The notes below the pieces were generated by a model that saw only the letters and a list, made by a program, of their open reading frames with translations, was not told the DNA's origin and searched no databases. DNA of 64,000 nucleotides. Origin: Schistocephalus solidus (Eukaryota; Platyhelminthes; Cestoda; Diphyllobothriidea; Diphyllobothriidae). The stretch lies in assembly GCA_017591395.1 (NCBI GenBank), contig WEDG01007273.1, forward strand, positions 1-64,000, in the 5' to 3' direction. Every line of letters begins with the position of its first letter. Position 1 is the first letter of the stretch. Positions 10,335 to 22,166 of the stretch are shown in pieces. The translations under genes and the position numbers were made by a program.

Positions 10335-12356
10335 AGATGGCGATGGCTGCTCCATATCCCCTGAGTTAGTGAATACTGGTGTGTGCGTTATGGGGGCCAG
10401 GTCATGCTGTGGCGCGCGAAGACGGGTACGCCGATCCGTCAGCCAATGCGCCCACTCCCCACATCGGGCAACTGACCGGCTCGGACAGTGTCTGATGGTG
10501 GGGTTGGGGAGAGTGAGGTCGACAGCTCAGCGTATATTCCCTCACTCATTTACAATCTGACGTGCTTAAAACTATCACGGTGCGCTAAAAACCGTGGCTT
10601 GGAAGGTTGCCAACTGACGGCATACTCGGACCGCGTGGTCAGCCCAATGTGTGTTTTGTGTGGAGTGGCTGACTGGCGGACTGAGAGTCAGGCTGCAATG
10701 GCTCCTTCTTAATGTGGCCATTATGGCACTCCCACTCCGTTGGATCCGAGCCAGGTGTGGTGGCACGCCCTGGGGCGGCTCCTGCCGCGCCAGCCACCTG
10801 CGCCCTCTCCCATCTCCGGTCTTCTTGAATCTGTCTTGACACCGGGCTCAGGTGGGGGAGGAGGAGAGGTGGTAGCTGCAGCGCAAGGCTACTATCACTT
10901 AAAAATAATTCACGCGCAAGTCACCGTCCCTACTCAACCCTTCCATGGAGCATACGGTGGACATCGTCAGACTACGACGGTCGAGCTGTCGTGTAGTGGG
11001 TTTTTGTAAATGTCGGGAGAAGTGTACGAAAGTTGAAGAAGTCGGTGATTTTGATGATGATGATTGATGCCCTTGAAGTCTGGCGTAGGCCTGCGTTGGA
11101 TTGTTTTGTGTTGGCAGGGAGGGGCACGCAGTCAGCGATGGCGGCGGTGCGTACGGGAGTCATGGAGGTACGTTGGCTGTGATCGGGGTACGTGGACATG
11201 GAGAACTGATAGAGGGGGGACTGCGGCCTGTCACTGCGGAGGCCCAGGGCCGCAGGTCTTTCTTCTGGTCTTTTGCAGTGTCAACTATGAAGTTGGTTAT
11301 TTCGAGGAATCGTCGCACCAATTGAGGAAGGGCACGAGGCAGGCACGTGGTGTCATGACGGTCGGTCCTCGCGATAGGTATGAGTTTGAGGTGTTGTGTG
11401 TAGGAGAGTGCCCCCTAAACGGGCCACGTGGTAGATGCGTTGGACCAACACGTGGGCCACATTAGGGCATGGCATGCGTTATTCGGGTTGCGCTCCCATA
11501 AAATGCTGAACATAGAGGTGTGGTTGCACGCCTAGGGGCGGCTAGGACTTTAGGGGACCCAGCCGCGCCAGCCACCTGCGTCCTCTCCCGCCTCCGGTCT
11601 TCTTGACTCTGTCTTGACACCGGGCTCAGGCAAGGGAGGAGGAGAGAGTGCGGTAGATGCAGCGCAAGTCTACTATCAGTTTAAACTAAATCACGCGCAA
11701 GTCACCGTCCCTGCACCACCCGGTGTGGAGCATATGGTGGACCTCGTCGAAATCGACGGTCGAAATGCCGTGCGTGTTGGGGTACTAGTTAGGGGCAGCA
11801 CCACACAGATAGCATTTGGTCGCTCCATTTGTCTCGTACAGGTGGTGAATGCTCCTCGCCGCCTCTAACTGGTACCAAACTCTCACCTGTGGCTCCTCGA
11901 AGTTGGGTTTTTCCCAGCGGCCACACCCCGGGCAACCGTCATGACCGGCGGGCTAAACCAGGTGAGGGTCTCCGGTGTTGTGTGTGCTTCCACGCCCGGT
12001 ATGTCTGACTCCCGAACTTCCCACCTCCCCCTCTCAAAAAGTCCTACGGTGGGGGCGACAGCAACCCCTTAGGCGGCCCAGACTAACTCGGGTCGTTCCC
12101 CCACTAAAACAAATCCGTGACCCATAGTGGAGTTCGGCAGTGGTCTGGGATGTCCGAGCAGCCCTATTTAGGGATAGCACTGCTTGCCTCCTCGAGGAGG
12201 AAGAGGCTAGAAAATGTGCCCTAAAAAATTGCAGGGTCTCAAGTCTTCTGCAGCCGGCCGCGGCTCGCAGATCGCAAACTACGCGGTCGTAAAACTCAAA
12301 CAAACAACAATACCCCCCGTCCCCATCCCCCTCGCCATACTCTCCAGGCTGCTCGT
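10335..12356 (+). repeat. Family A UTR and 5' leader upstream of copy 2
   Basis: It begins with the same UTR block as 8826 onward, continues through gcgtaggcctgcgttggatt (11085), then repeats the sub-block gacaccgggctcagg...gcagcgcaa at 10835-10890 and 11605-11690. From about 11870 the sequence is unique to this copy in the window and runs straight into the endonuclease at 12357. It may therefore be the element's true 5' UTR, or the 3' UTR of one lost copy followed by a 5' UTR. The sequence alone does not decide. Confidence 0.6.
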
Positions 12357-13180
12357 GTGAGTCCACTCACACTAGCAGCCTGGAATGTTCGTTCCCTTTT
12401 AGACAATCCTAGGAGCAACCGGCCGGAACGGAGGACGGCGCTAGTCGCTCGGGAAATGGCGCGCTACAAGGTTGATATTGCTGCGATCAGCTTGACCCGA
12501 TTCTCTGAGCAGAGTCAACTGGAGGAGAAGGGGGCCGGCTACACCTTCTTCTGGAGCGGCCGGCCAAAGTCAGAGCGACGCTACGCTGGTGTTGCCTTTG
12601 CCATCCGTAACGACATCGTGGGACGTCTGCCCTGTCTGCCGCAGGGTATCAATGATCGCCTGATGAGCCTCCGCCTGCCTCTTTGAGGAGACCAGTTCGC
12701 CACCATCATCAGCGCCTACGCTCCCCCAATGACGAGCTCTGATGTGGCGAAGGACAAAATTCTACGAGGACCTACACGCCTTGCTGGTGACTGTGCCGAA
12801 AGAGGACAAGTGAATTGTCCTTGGTGACTTCAATGCCCGCGTCGGGATCGACCACGCTGCCTGGCAGGGAGTGCTGGGTCCCCACGGTCTTGGTAGCTGT
12901 TACGATAACGGCCTCCTTCTTCTGCGCCCGTGTGCAGAACACCGTCTCCTGCTGACCAACACCTTCCGCCTTCCGACGCGGGAGAAGGCCACGTGGATGC
13001 ACCCATCGGTTGCGGCGCTGGCATCTGCTGGACTATATTCTCGACCGGAGGCGAGATCAACAGGACGTGCTTGTAACCAAGGCGATCCGCGATGCCGATG
13101 GTTGGACAGATCACCGCCTCGTCATCTCCCAGATGAGGCTCCGACTGCAACCCCGACGAAGGCCCCAAGGTAAGAGGCCG
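12357..13180 (+). pseudogene. LINE family A copy 2: apurinic-type endonuclease domain
   Basis: Exonuclease-endonuclease-phosphatase fold of a non-LTR retrotransposon. Visible motifs are LAAWNVRSLLDN at the start, [37 protein letters not shown] near 12820 (after an in-frame stop), [16 protein letters not shown] and [15 protein letters not shown] at the end. The domain is spread over at least three frames with stops. The usual SETR catalytic glutamate is SLTR here, so the enzyme would be dead even if the frame were repaired. The first codon in this frame is GTG and the true start is unknown. Similarity to schistosome SR2/RTE-like elements is an inference from motif style. Confidence 0.8.
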
Positions 13181-13590
13181 CCATGTAAGTTAAATAATCT
13201 TTTATTAAATTTGCCTGCTCACTGTTTTGATTTCAGCAACCAAATAACCGGGAAACTAGAGGACCTGCACGCTCCAGATGATAACGCTACCGTGAAGACT
13301 CGATGGTGTCAACTGCGAAATGTCATCCAGTCCACCGCCCTCGATGTTCTCGAACGCGCATGCCGTCGACACCAGGACTGGTTTGACGACAATGACGCCG
13401 AAATCAGCAGCTTACTCGCGGAGAAGAATGGACTACACAAAGCCTACATGGGCCTCCGGACTGACGCCACCAAAGCAGCCTTTTTCAGATGCCAGCGCCT
13501 TGCACAACAACGGCTGCGCGAGATGCAGGATGCCTGGATGATCCGAAAGGCTGAGGAAATCCAGGTTATGCGGACCGCAATGAAATGAAA
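13181..13590 (+). pseudogene. LINE family A copy 2: linker between endonuclease and RT
   Basis: A readable segment includes NLPAHCFDFSNQITGKLEDL, WCQLRNVIQSTALDVLERA, HQDWFDDNDAEISSLL and QRLREMQDAWMIRKAEEIQ. The same linker is present in copies 3 (15843-16232) and 4 (41140-41520). Right after it about 350-400 bp are missing relative to copy 3: the text jumps from the linker to the RT segment that precedes NRKGNWQLCDNHRGI. Confidence 0.75.
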
Positions 13591-13625
13591 TACTTTTTTA
13601 AAGCCATCAAAGCCATCTTCGGCCT

Positions 13626-14582
13626 GTGTTTCAAGGGGTCCGTCTCTACAACCGGAAGGGGAACTGGCAACTCTGTGATAATCACAGAGGCATCTCGTTG
13701 CTCAACATCGCCGGGAAGATCTTCGCCCGTATCCTTCTCAATCGTGTGAACGGTCACCTAGAGCATGGTCTGCTCCCAGAAAGCCAATGTGGCTTCCGCC
13801 GACACCACGGAACAACCGCTATGATCTTTGCCGCCCGCCAGCTACAAGAGAAGTGTCAGGAGATGCGAACTCACCTATACACTACCTTCGTGGATCTAAC
13901 GAAAGCCTTTGACACGGTGAATCGTGACGGACTGTGGAAAGTCATGCAGAAATTTGGTTGTCCTGAGCGGTTCACGCACATGGTGCGTCAGCTTCATGAC
14001 GGGATGACGGCGCGCGTCACTGACAACGGGACGGTATCCGAAGCATTCGCAGTGACAAACGGAGTGAAGCAGGGCTGCGTACTGGCCCCCACCCTCTTCA
14101 GTCTCATGTTTTCGGCTATGCTGATGGACGCCTATCGTGATGAGCAGCCTGGTATCCGCATCGCCTACAGAACTGACGGGCACCTTCTCAACAGTCGGCG
14201 TATGCAGGCTCCAACGCGCGTGTCTACGACTACAGTCCATGACTTGCTCTTCGCGGACGACTGCGCCCTTAACACCGTGACGGAGGAGGACATGCAAAGG
14301 AGCATGGACCTCTTCGCCGAAGGCTGCGCCGATTTTGGTTTGACAATCAGTACAGCCAAAACGGTTGTCATGCACCAGCCGCCACCCAGCGCGGAATACA
14401 ATGCTCCTCGAATCAATGTCAACGGTGCTCAACTCAAAAACGTGAAAACCTTCGCTTATCTAGGAAGCACGATATCGCGCAACACGAGAATCGATGACGA
14501 GGTGCCCAACGGATCTCCAAAGCTAGTCAGGCCTTCGGCCGGCTGCAGGCCTCCGGGTGGCATCGCCACGGTATTCACCTGA
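13626..14582 (+). pseudogene. LINE family A copy 2: reverse transcriptase core
   Basis: RNA-directed DNA polymerase of the element, the longest clean RT segment of family A here (318 codons). Motifs in order are [77 protein letters not shown] and the catalytic [10 protein letters not shown], followed by LTISTAKTVVMHQ and VKTFAYLGSTISRN. The first two catalytic-motif aspartates (FADD) and the palm aspartate (VDLTKAFD) are intact. A one-base loss near 14500 ends the frame. The upstream fingers region is deleted, so no active enzyme can be made. Confidence 0.9.
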
Positions 14583-15490
14583 ACACCAAACTGAAGATGT
14601 ACAAGGCCGTCGTCTTGTCGACACTCCTTAACGGAGCGGAAACATGGACCGTCTACTCGAACCAAGCCAGATAGCTGAATCACTTTCATCTCAGCTGCCT
14701 CCGCAGAATACTGAAGCTGAGATGGCAAGACAGGATCCCGGACACGGAAGTCCTGGAGCGGCCCGGAATCCTCAGCATCCATGCCATGCTGAGGCAAGTG
14801 CAACTACGATGGAGCGGCCACCTGGTAAGAATGGACGACGAGCGACTACCCAAATGACTTTTCTACGGAGATGTCGCTACGGGTTCTCGCCGGCAGGGAG
14901 GTCAAAAATGACGCTACGAGGACACTTTGAAGAAATCGCTGAAGCACCTGCAAATCAACTCGGCGACCTGGGAGGACCTCGCCCAGGATAGACCGGCATG
15001 GAGAAGATCAGTGAAGACTTGTTCAGCAATCTATGAGGCCAACCGGATCGCCACCACCAAGGCCAAAAGAGCGGCACGAAAGTCACCAGCGCCCCGTACC
15101 AACACCGCCAATCCTCAGGCCTTGCCAACATGCCCGTGCTGTCAACGCATCTTCCGCGCGCGAATCGGCCTGGTTGGACATCTTCGGACGCAATGCACCT
15201 ACAATCCGACAATTCCAATTTCTACGTCAAATTCTGCCAATTCTCCTTCTGACTCACCCACCATCACTCCTGGCATCAATTCCATTACTCCCACCATCAT
15301 AGAGACCACATCCATCTACTCATCGCCTGTTACCCCCACCACCGCAACCACCACCGCCTTCGCCTTCACTACCACCACCACCACCACCATCAGCGATGGG
15401 TAATCTCTCCTAAGCTGTACTCAATGCGACCGCACATTCACCTCACGCATCGGCCTGGTCGGTCACTTGCGAATAGATCATACAGAGACC
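14450..15490 (+). pseudogene. LINE family A copy 2: post-RT region, fingers 1-2, truncated
   Basis: The order is as in copy 1, but with a TAG at 14671-14673 (QAR replaced), further stops at about 14850 and 14910, and shifts between frames. Finger 1 is complete in one frame as [22 protein letters not shown] (C2HC). The linker runs to a TAA after ISDG at about 15402, and finger 2 ([20 protein letters not shown]) follows. At about 15490 the sequence switches abruptly to the middle of another family A endonuclease (copy 3), so fingers 3-5 and the 3' UTR of this copy are missing. Confidence 0.8.
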
Positions 15491-16232
15491 GCGTTGGCAC
15501 AGACCGTGCCTCGTGGAGAGGAGTGCTGGGTCCCCATGGTCTCGCTGGCTTCAATGACAACGGTCTTCTTCTCATACGATTCTGCACTGAACACCGCCTT
15601 ATTCTGACCAACACCTTCTTCTGCCTCCCAAAGTGGCAAAATGCGACCGGGGTTCATCCTCTATCGAGACACTGGCACCTTGGACTATGTTCTCGTCCGG
15701 AGGCGAGATAAACAGGACGTGCTGGTGACAAAGGCGATCCCCGATGCTGATGGATGGACGGATCACCGCCTCGTCATCTTCCAGATGAGGCTCCGTCTGC
15801 AACCCCGCAGGAGACCCCAAGGTAAGCGACCACAAGGTTAGTTTGAATACTGTTTTATTGAATTTGCCTGCTCACCATTTACATTTCAGCAATGAACTGA
15901 CCAACGGTCTAGCCAACCTTTCAGTCGCCGACGCGGACATCTCCGTGGAGAACCGCTGGTGTCAGCTGAGAGACACCATCAAATCTACTGCCCTGGATGT
16001 TCTCGGCCGCGCACGATGTCAGCACCAAGACTGGTTCGATGACAACGACGCAGTTATCAACGCTCTGCTCATCGAGAAGAACCAGTTACACAAAGCCTAC
16101 ATCGATCGCCTAACCACTGCAAACAAGACAGCCTTCTACCGAAGTCGCCGCCTTGTACAGCAACGGCTGCAGGAGATGCAGGATGCCTGGATGACGCGTA
16201 AAGCCGAGGAAATCCAAGGGTGCGCGAACTGA
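15491..16232 (+). pseudogene. LINE family A copy 3: endonuclease C-terminus and linker
   Basis: It starts inside the endonuclease ([40 protein letters not shown]), shifts frame, then gives [20 protein letters not shown] and [20 protein letters not shown]. After a stop, the linker ORF (15843-16232) carries WCQLRDTIKSTALDVLGRA and HQDWFDDNDAVINALLIEKN. It differs from copy 2 at many codons, often silently, so it diverged while the coding sequence was still under selection. Confidence 0.8.
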
Positions 16233-17641
16233 AACGAATGGAAGAACATCTTCGCCGCCACCAAGACTGGTTACGGACCTCCCGTCAAAGGCGCCGCCCC
16301 TCTCCTCAGTGCCGATGGCAGGACGCTGCTCTCTGAGAAGACACAAATCCTAACGCGATGGGCAGAACACTTTCAAAGCGTTCTCAACCAGCCCTCCACC
16401 ATCTCCGACGCGGCCATCGATCGCCTGTCTGAAGTGGAAATCAACACCGACCATCAGAGCAGTGCAGCAACTCTCCAGCGGGAAAGCATCTGGCTCGGAC
16501 ACGATCCCTGCTAAGATTTAAAAGTATGGTGGACCCCAGCTGATGAATCGACTCACAGTGCTCTTCCAAGAGATGCGGCACCAAGGACAAGTCACTCAGG
16601 ATTTCAAAGACGCCACCATTGTCCACCTTTACAAGAAGAAAGGGAACCGCCAACTCTGTGACAGCCACCGAGGAATTTCGCTACTGAAAATCGCTGGAAA
16701 GATCTTTCACCCGCATTCTCCTTAATCAATTCAACGCTCACCTGGAACAAGGACTGCTCCCAGAAAGCCAATGCGGCTTCCGAAGACACAGAGGAACAAT
16801 CGACATTATCTTCGCTGCTCGCCAGCTGCAAGAGATGCGGACTCCCCTCTACACTACCTTTGTGGATCTGATGACAGCCTTTGACACGGTGAATCGCGAT
16901 GGGCTGTGGAAAATCATGCAGAAATTCGGCTGTCCTGAACGATTCACGCATATGGTACGTCAGCTTCACGACGGGATGATGGCGCGCGTTTCTGACAACG
17001 GAACAGCATCTGAAGCATTCGCAGTGACCAACGGAGTGAAGCAGGGCTGCGTCCTTGCGCGTACCCTCTTCAGCATCATGCTCGCTGCCATGTTAATGGA
17101 TGCCTACCATGATGAATGCCCCGGGATCCACATCACCTACCGAATGGACGGCCGACTCTTTAACCAACGACGACGAATGCACTTCCGCTCGCGCGTCTCC
17201 ACAGCCACAATCCACGAACTTCTATTCGCTGACGACTGCGCACTCAATACAATGACAGAAGAGGAAATGCAAAGAAGCATGGACCACTTCGCTGCCACCT
17301 GTGACAACTTCGGACTTCACATCAATACTGAGAAAACGGTTGTGATGCATCAACCATCACCCAACACTCTCTACATCGCAGCTCACATCTATTTCAATGG
17401 CGCCCAACTTAAATCTGTGGATACCTTCACGTACCTAGGCAGCAATCTCTCACGCAGCACCAAAGTCGAGGTTGAGATCGCCCATCGGATCGCTAAAGCC
17501 AGCCAAGCATTTGGACGCATGCAAAATGTGGTCTGGAATCGACATGGTCTCCACCTCAGCACAAAAATCAAGATGTACAAAGCTGTCATATTGCTGAAGC
17601 TGCTGTATGGAGCAGAGACGTGGACGATCTACCAAAAGTAG
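16233..17641 (+). pseudogene. LINE family A copy 3: reverse transcriptase
   Basis: This copy retains the fingers region that copy 2 lacks. At 16230-16540 frameshifted text gives GPPVKGAAPLLSADGR, LLSEKTQILTRWAEHFQSVL and TVLFQEMRHQG, then FKDATIVHLYKKKGNRQLCD. After a shift near 16710 the palm follows in one 268-codon frame: [38 protein letters not shown] and [10 protein letters not shown], then [24 protein letters not shown] at 17639 closes it. The catalytic FADD is preserved, but the reading frame is broken at least three times. Confidence 0.85.
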
Positions 17642-18895
17642 GTGCGGAATCTCAAACACTTCCACCTCAGCTGTCTCCGCAGAATACTAAAGCTGAGTTG
17701 GAAAGACAGGATACCGGACACGGAAGTGCTAGAACTAACAGGCATTCTCAGCATTTACGTTCAGTTGAAACCACTGCAACTGCGCCGGAGCGGTCACCTT
17801 GTGCGGATGGATGACGAAAGACTACCCAAACAACTCTTCTATGGAGATGTCGCCATAGGTTCTCGTCGACAAGGGGGGTCAAGTACGACGCTACAAAGAC
17901 ACTCTGAAGACCTTCCTGAAGCAATTGCCGATCAACCCGGAGTCCTGGGAGGACCTTGCCTAGAATTGATCGGCTTGGAGGAGAACAGTGAAGACAGGGG
18001 CAGCAATCTACGAAGCCAACAGGATCGCCACTGCCAAGACCAAAAGAGCGGCACGAAAGTCACCAGCACCCCGGACCAACATCGCCAATGCCCAGGCCCT
18101 TCCAACATGCCCGCGCTGTCACCGCACCTTCCGTGCTCGAATCGGCCTAGTTGGACATATTCAGACGCAATGCACCAACAATCCGACAATTCAAAATTCT
18201 ACGTCAACTTCTGCCAACCCTCCTTCGGACTCCCCCACCCTCACCCCTAGCATCAATTCCATTAGTCCCACCATCATCGAGACCACATCACAATGCTCAG
18301 CACGTGTTACCCCCACCACCACTACCATCATCAGCGATGGGGACTCTCTCCTAAACTGTCTTCATTGCGACCGCACATTCACCTCACGCATCGACCTGGT
18401 CGGTCACTTGCGAATCCATCGTACAGAGACTGGTGAACCATTGTCTGGAGCTCCAACACACAGCAGAGATCGCCGCGTCCACTGCCCTCACTGTCCTCGC
18501 GCATTCACTCATCACATGGGCCTATTCAGTCCATGCGCATCCATGACAGCGGAATTCACCGCACTGCCGACAACACCAATACCCCATGCACACCCTCCGC
18601 TCCAGCCATTCTCAACACCACCGCCATCCCCACTACCATGAATGACGTCCGCCCAGCCTATTCCGATTTTTCCTGCCCACACTGCGCCTGCAAATTAAAC
18701 TCACGCATCGGCTTGATTGGTCACCTGCGAATCCATTGCATGGAGGCCGTCGAACCAGCGCTTGGGGCTCCGAAATACAGTTGACGTGCCCGCCTACACT
18801 GCTTTCACTGCTACCGCACATTCACACACCACATGGGCCTATTCGGACACATGCGCATTCACAAAAAACCTGCGGAAAACCACCGGAGGCTAAGC
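17642..18895 (+). pseudogene. LINE family A copy 3: post-RT region and zinc fingers
   Basis: It continues from copy 3's RT after the TAG ([39 protein letters not shown]). It then shifts frame near 17880 and resumes as [20 protein letters not shown]. Finger 1 is [22 protein letters not shown] and finger 2 is [20 protein letters not shown]. Finger 3 (CPHCPRAFTHHMGLF) is broken by a base loss near 18530. Finger 4 (CPHCACKLNSRIGLIGHLRI) has lost the conserved Phe. Finger 5 (CFHCYRTFTHHMGLFGHMRI) lies near 18795-18870 after a stop. All five fingers are thus traceable, which supports five as the family standard. Confidence 0.8.
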
Positions 18896-19700
18896 CACAT
18901 CAGTGCACACCATCTACACTAATACATAGACAACACCCTGCCAATCTGACGCTTACACCAGACCACGCCGTCGGCTCAGTGTATGTGCTGTGTGTGTCGA
19001 GTGGCTAACCAGTGGACTGGTAGTCAGACAACGATGACTTCTCCATATCCCCTGAGTAAGTAAATCCTGGTGTGTGCGTAATGGGGGCCAATTCGTGCTG
19101 TGGCGCGCGAAAACGGGTACGCTGACCCGTCAGCCAATGCGCACACTCCCATATCAGACAAATGACTGGCTTGGATGGTGGTCTGATTGTGGGGTTAGGG
19201 GAGAGAGTGAGGTCAAGAGCTCAGCACATTTTACTCACTATAAACAATCTGACGCACTTGAAACTATCATGGTGCGCTAAAAGCCGTGGCTTGGAAGGTT
19301 GCCAACTGACCGGATAACTCAGACCGCGTGGTCAGCCAAATGTGTGTTTTGTGTGGAGTGGCTGACTGGCGGACTGAGAGTCATGTTGCAATGGCTCCTT
19401 CTTAATATGGCCTTTATGGCATTCCCACTCCGTGGGATCCGAGTCAGGTGTGGTGGTATGCCCCGGGGCGGCCGCGCAAGCCACCTGCGCCCTCTCCCTT
19501 CTCCGGTCTTCTTGACTCTGTCTTGACACCGGGCTCAGGTGGGGGAGGAGGAGAGAGTGCGGTAGCTGCAGCGCAACGCTACTATCACTTTAAACTATTT
19601 CACGCACAAGTCACCATCCCTGCACCACCTGGTGTGGGTGCATACGATGACCCTCGTCGAAATCGACGGTCGAACTGTCTTGTGTGGGTGATCCTGTCCC
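18896..19700 (+). repeat. Family A UTR repeat block after copy 3
   Basis: The same block follows copies 1 and 4 (ccatatcccctgag at 19042; ggcttggaaggttgccaact near 19290; gacaccgggctcaggtgggg near 19523; gcagcgcaac near 19570). It ends near the phrase cgaactgtcttgtgtg. The next about 150 bp up to the family B element have no recognised content. Confidence 0.75.
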
Positions 19701-19849
19701 ACCACCGCAGATTTAGTTTTCTCCTGAGGCCTATTTGGTGGTGTCGTAGTGAAAGGGGTGTCGTAAGAAAGGGACAAATAGTTCAAGTGTAAAGATCATT
19801 TCTTTGGCTGAAGAAAGTCACTCTGACAGCCTAACTGTCCCTTTTCAGA

Positions 19850-20560
19850 AACCGAATCCTGTTCGCTTAAATTATTGGTCTTGAATGCCAGATATCTGCT
19901 TAATAAGATGCCTTTGCTCCAGACTCTGGTATTTATCCACCGCCCTGACATTGTAAATAATTACAGAGACATGGGCAACACCCTGTGTATCCCACTCTTT
20001 ACACAATATTCTAGGGTATGATTATATTCGTAACGATTGACACGAGGGCCGTGGCGGAGGAAACTGCATCTATATTAAGCAGCCATTTACGTTTCTGCCG
20101 TTGGATTATGGACAATATACCGCAGTAGAAGAGAGCTGTTGGCTCCAAGTAGTTCTAAAAGATAACTACTCCTTACTCGTTGGTTGTGTCTATCGCCACC
20201 CAAACGCAAGCGAGGATTACGATCTTCGTCTCTCACAGGCATTTCATGCCGCAGTTGACCTAAATATGAAGAACTGTTTGATTGCAGGTGACTTCAATCT
20301 ACCTGAAGTTCATTGGTTTCCACCTTCCGGTCCTGCAAAGTTTGAAAACTTGCTTGAGGCCATAGATACTGGCATTTGGGAACAGGTAGTTGATTTTCCC
20401 ACCCGAGGATCAAACATACTTGATCTCATTTTCTGCAGAGGTTGTCAGCTATTGTCAGTTTCACCTTTAGACCCACTTCGGAGTTCAGACAATGCTTTAG
20501 TTCTTTCTTCACTTGAAATCGAGGCCGATGAAAGGTTTTCATAAAAATATAGTTTTTTCC
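19850..20560 (+). pseudogene. LINE family B: endonuclease domain
   Basis: It begins with LLVLNARYLLNKMPLLQTL, typical of the N-terminal endonuclease strand. After a shift the 147-codon frame at 20101-20544 gives YTAVEESCWLQVVL, GCVYRHPNASEDYDLRLSQA, LIAGDFNLPEVHW, TRGSNILDLIF and the end motif SDNALVLSSL. The core motif GDFN is intact; the terminal S-D-H-x-L motif reads SDNALV. The motif style is Jockey/CR1-like; the clade is not certain. Confidence 0.8.
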
Positions 20561-22154
20561 ATGATTTCCGATCAGAAAATATAGGCGAATTACTAACACA
20601 TCTTAATTCCCACGATTGGACTAACTTATTTTTATGTTTGTATATGAATATTTGTACTGATACATTCTACCAAGTTCTAGGTTCACTCATTTGTCGTTTT
20701 GTTCCCCGTAAGAAAATAATTAATGTCAAGGATGAAGTCTACCTCCATTTATCACACCGCCGTATACTGCGTAGACTCTAGCGTCGTTTTCATCTACTAA
20801 ATGACACTTCCGTCCTGCCCTTGATCCAACGAATCTTTGACCAGGCTAAGAGGCTCTCTATAGAAAAACGACAAGCTAAAGAGAGTAACTTTGCTGACAA
20901 ACCCTTCCTTAAATTTTGCAAAACTCTTTTCGTGCACAGTAAAAGCGCAGAGAAAAACTCAGTACCTGTACTTCGAGACGCTTTTGGAAACCCTATAGCT
21001 GACCCTAAGTTGACGGCTGATAGCTTCAATGCGTTCTTGTCCAGAACCTTTAGTGAACCTCCGGTCACCCCCTTTCCAAAAACCCGGGTTTGGACCGGTA
21101 ACGTCCTATAAACCATAACATTTACCCTCTGGGACGTGACCGTAGCCATTCAACATTTTCATCAATCTTACAGTCCTGGACCAGTAGCGTCCCTGTCAGC
21201 GTTCTAAAGGCGGATGCAAACGATATATTTTCGTCCCTCCTGTAAAGGTATTTAATCTTGCACTTGAAAGTGAAATTTTCCCTATTTTATGGAAGAACTC
21301 GCACATACTGCCTATTCCCCAACACGGCCGACCTACGTCATTTGACGACTTTAGGCCAATAAATACACTACCAGCAGTCTCGAAGAACTTCGAGACCTTG
21401 ATCAAAGACAAGATTATGTGTCACCTAAGAGAGAATAACCTACTTAATGCGGCTCAGCATGAATTTCTCGAAAAAAAGGTCTTGTGACACTTGCCAGCAC
21501 TCTTTCTTTGATCATGTGCTACAATCTAGAGATAGCGGTTTTGCAATTTACACCGTTTACTTCGATTTCACTAAGGCTTTTGATCGTGTTAACCATGATA
21601 TCCTACTGCTGAAACGTGCCTCCTTCGGCATAGGTAACAAGCTTCTGAACTTAATATTTTCCTATTTGAATGCTTGCGAACAACGGGTTAAAATTTCTGA
21701 TGTTATTTTCAACCCCATGCATGTGAGGAGCGGAGTTATTCAGGGCAGCGTGCTCGGCCCGCTTCTATTTTGCCTCTTTGTCAACGATGTTCCTGATTTT
21801 TTTCAGTATGGTAGGCCCTTTATGTACGCTGACGATTTGAAAGTTGCCTATCGATATAAACCGGTTGATTGAAACATCGTGCTTGAGCTCTTAAAAAAGG
21901 ATCTTCAGGCCTTTGCTCAGTGGTGTCGCACATGGCGCCTTTCACTTTCTTGGCATAAGTGCTCCGTTACGGTTATTGGCGACAACCATCAGCCCCACCT
22001 AAGCATAGAGGGTCACGACCTAAATGTGCCCATAGTTATAAAGGATCTGGGCATATCATATTCTAGTAGTTTTAACCTGTCAGAGCACTTTGTCCTGATT
22101 GTCTCGAAAGCACGCCAAACTACCGGGTTTATTCTCTGAAATTTTAAAACCGTC
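20561..22154 (+). pseudogene. LINE family B: reverse transcriptase, 5' part of split ORF
   Basis: After a linker with stops (RSENIGELLTHLNSHDWT near 20575; a 96-codon frame 20821-21111) come the RT motifs. They are NFETLIKDKIMCHLRENNLL near 21390, TVYFDFTKAFDRVNHDILL, VRSGVIQGSVLGPLLFCLFV and the catalytic MYADDLKVAYRY (stop soon after), then SKARQTTGFIL. The frame is broken at several points. The ORF is interrupted at 22155 by a family C element and resumes at 23374. Confidence 0.85.
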
Positions 22155-22166
22155 AACATTTGAATC
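22155..22166 (+). repeat. Left target-site duplication (12 bp)
   Basis: AACATTTGAATC is repeated exactly at 23374-23385, flanking the family C insertion in family B. The family B copy at 5.2-6.2 kb has only one corresponding segment (AATATTAAAATC) with no insertion. Confidence 0.85.

Noticed and set aside
13896..14432. 178-codon minus-strand ORF opposite the family A RT
   Set aside because: It is an antisense shadow of the RT palm. The same shadow appears at copies 3 and 4, as expected from a conserved plus-strand coding sequence.
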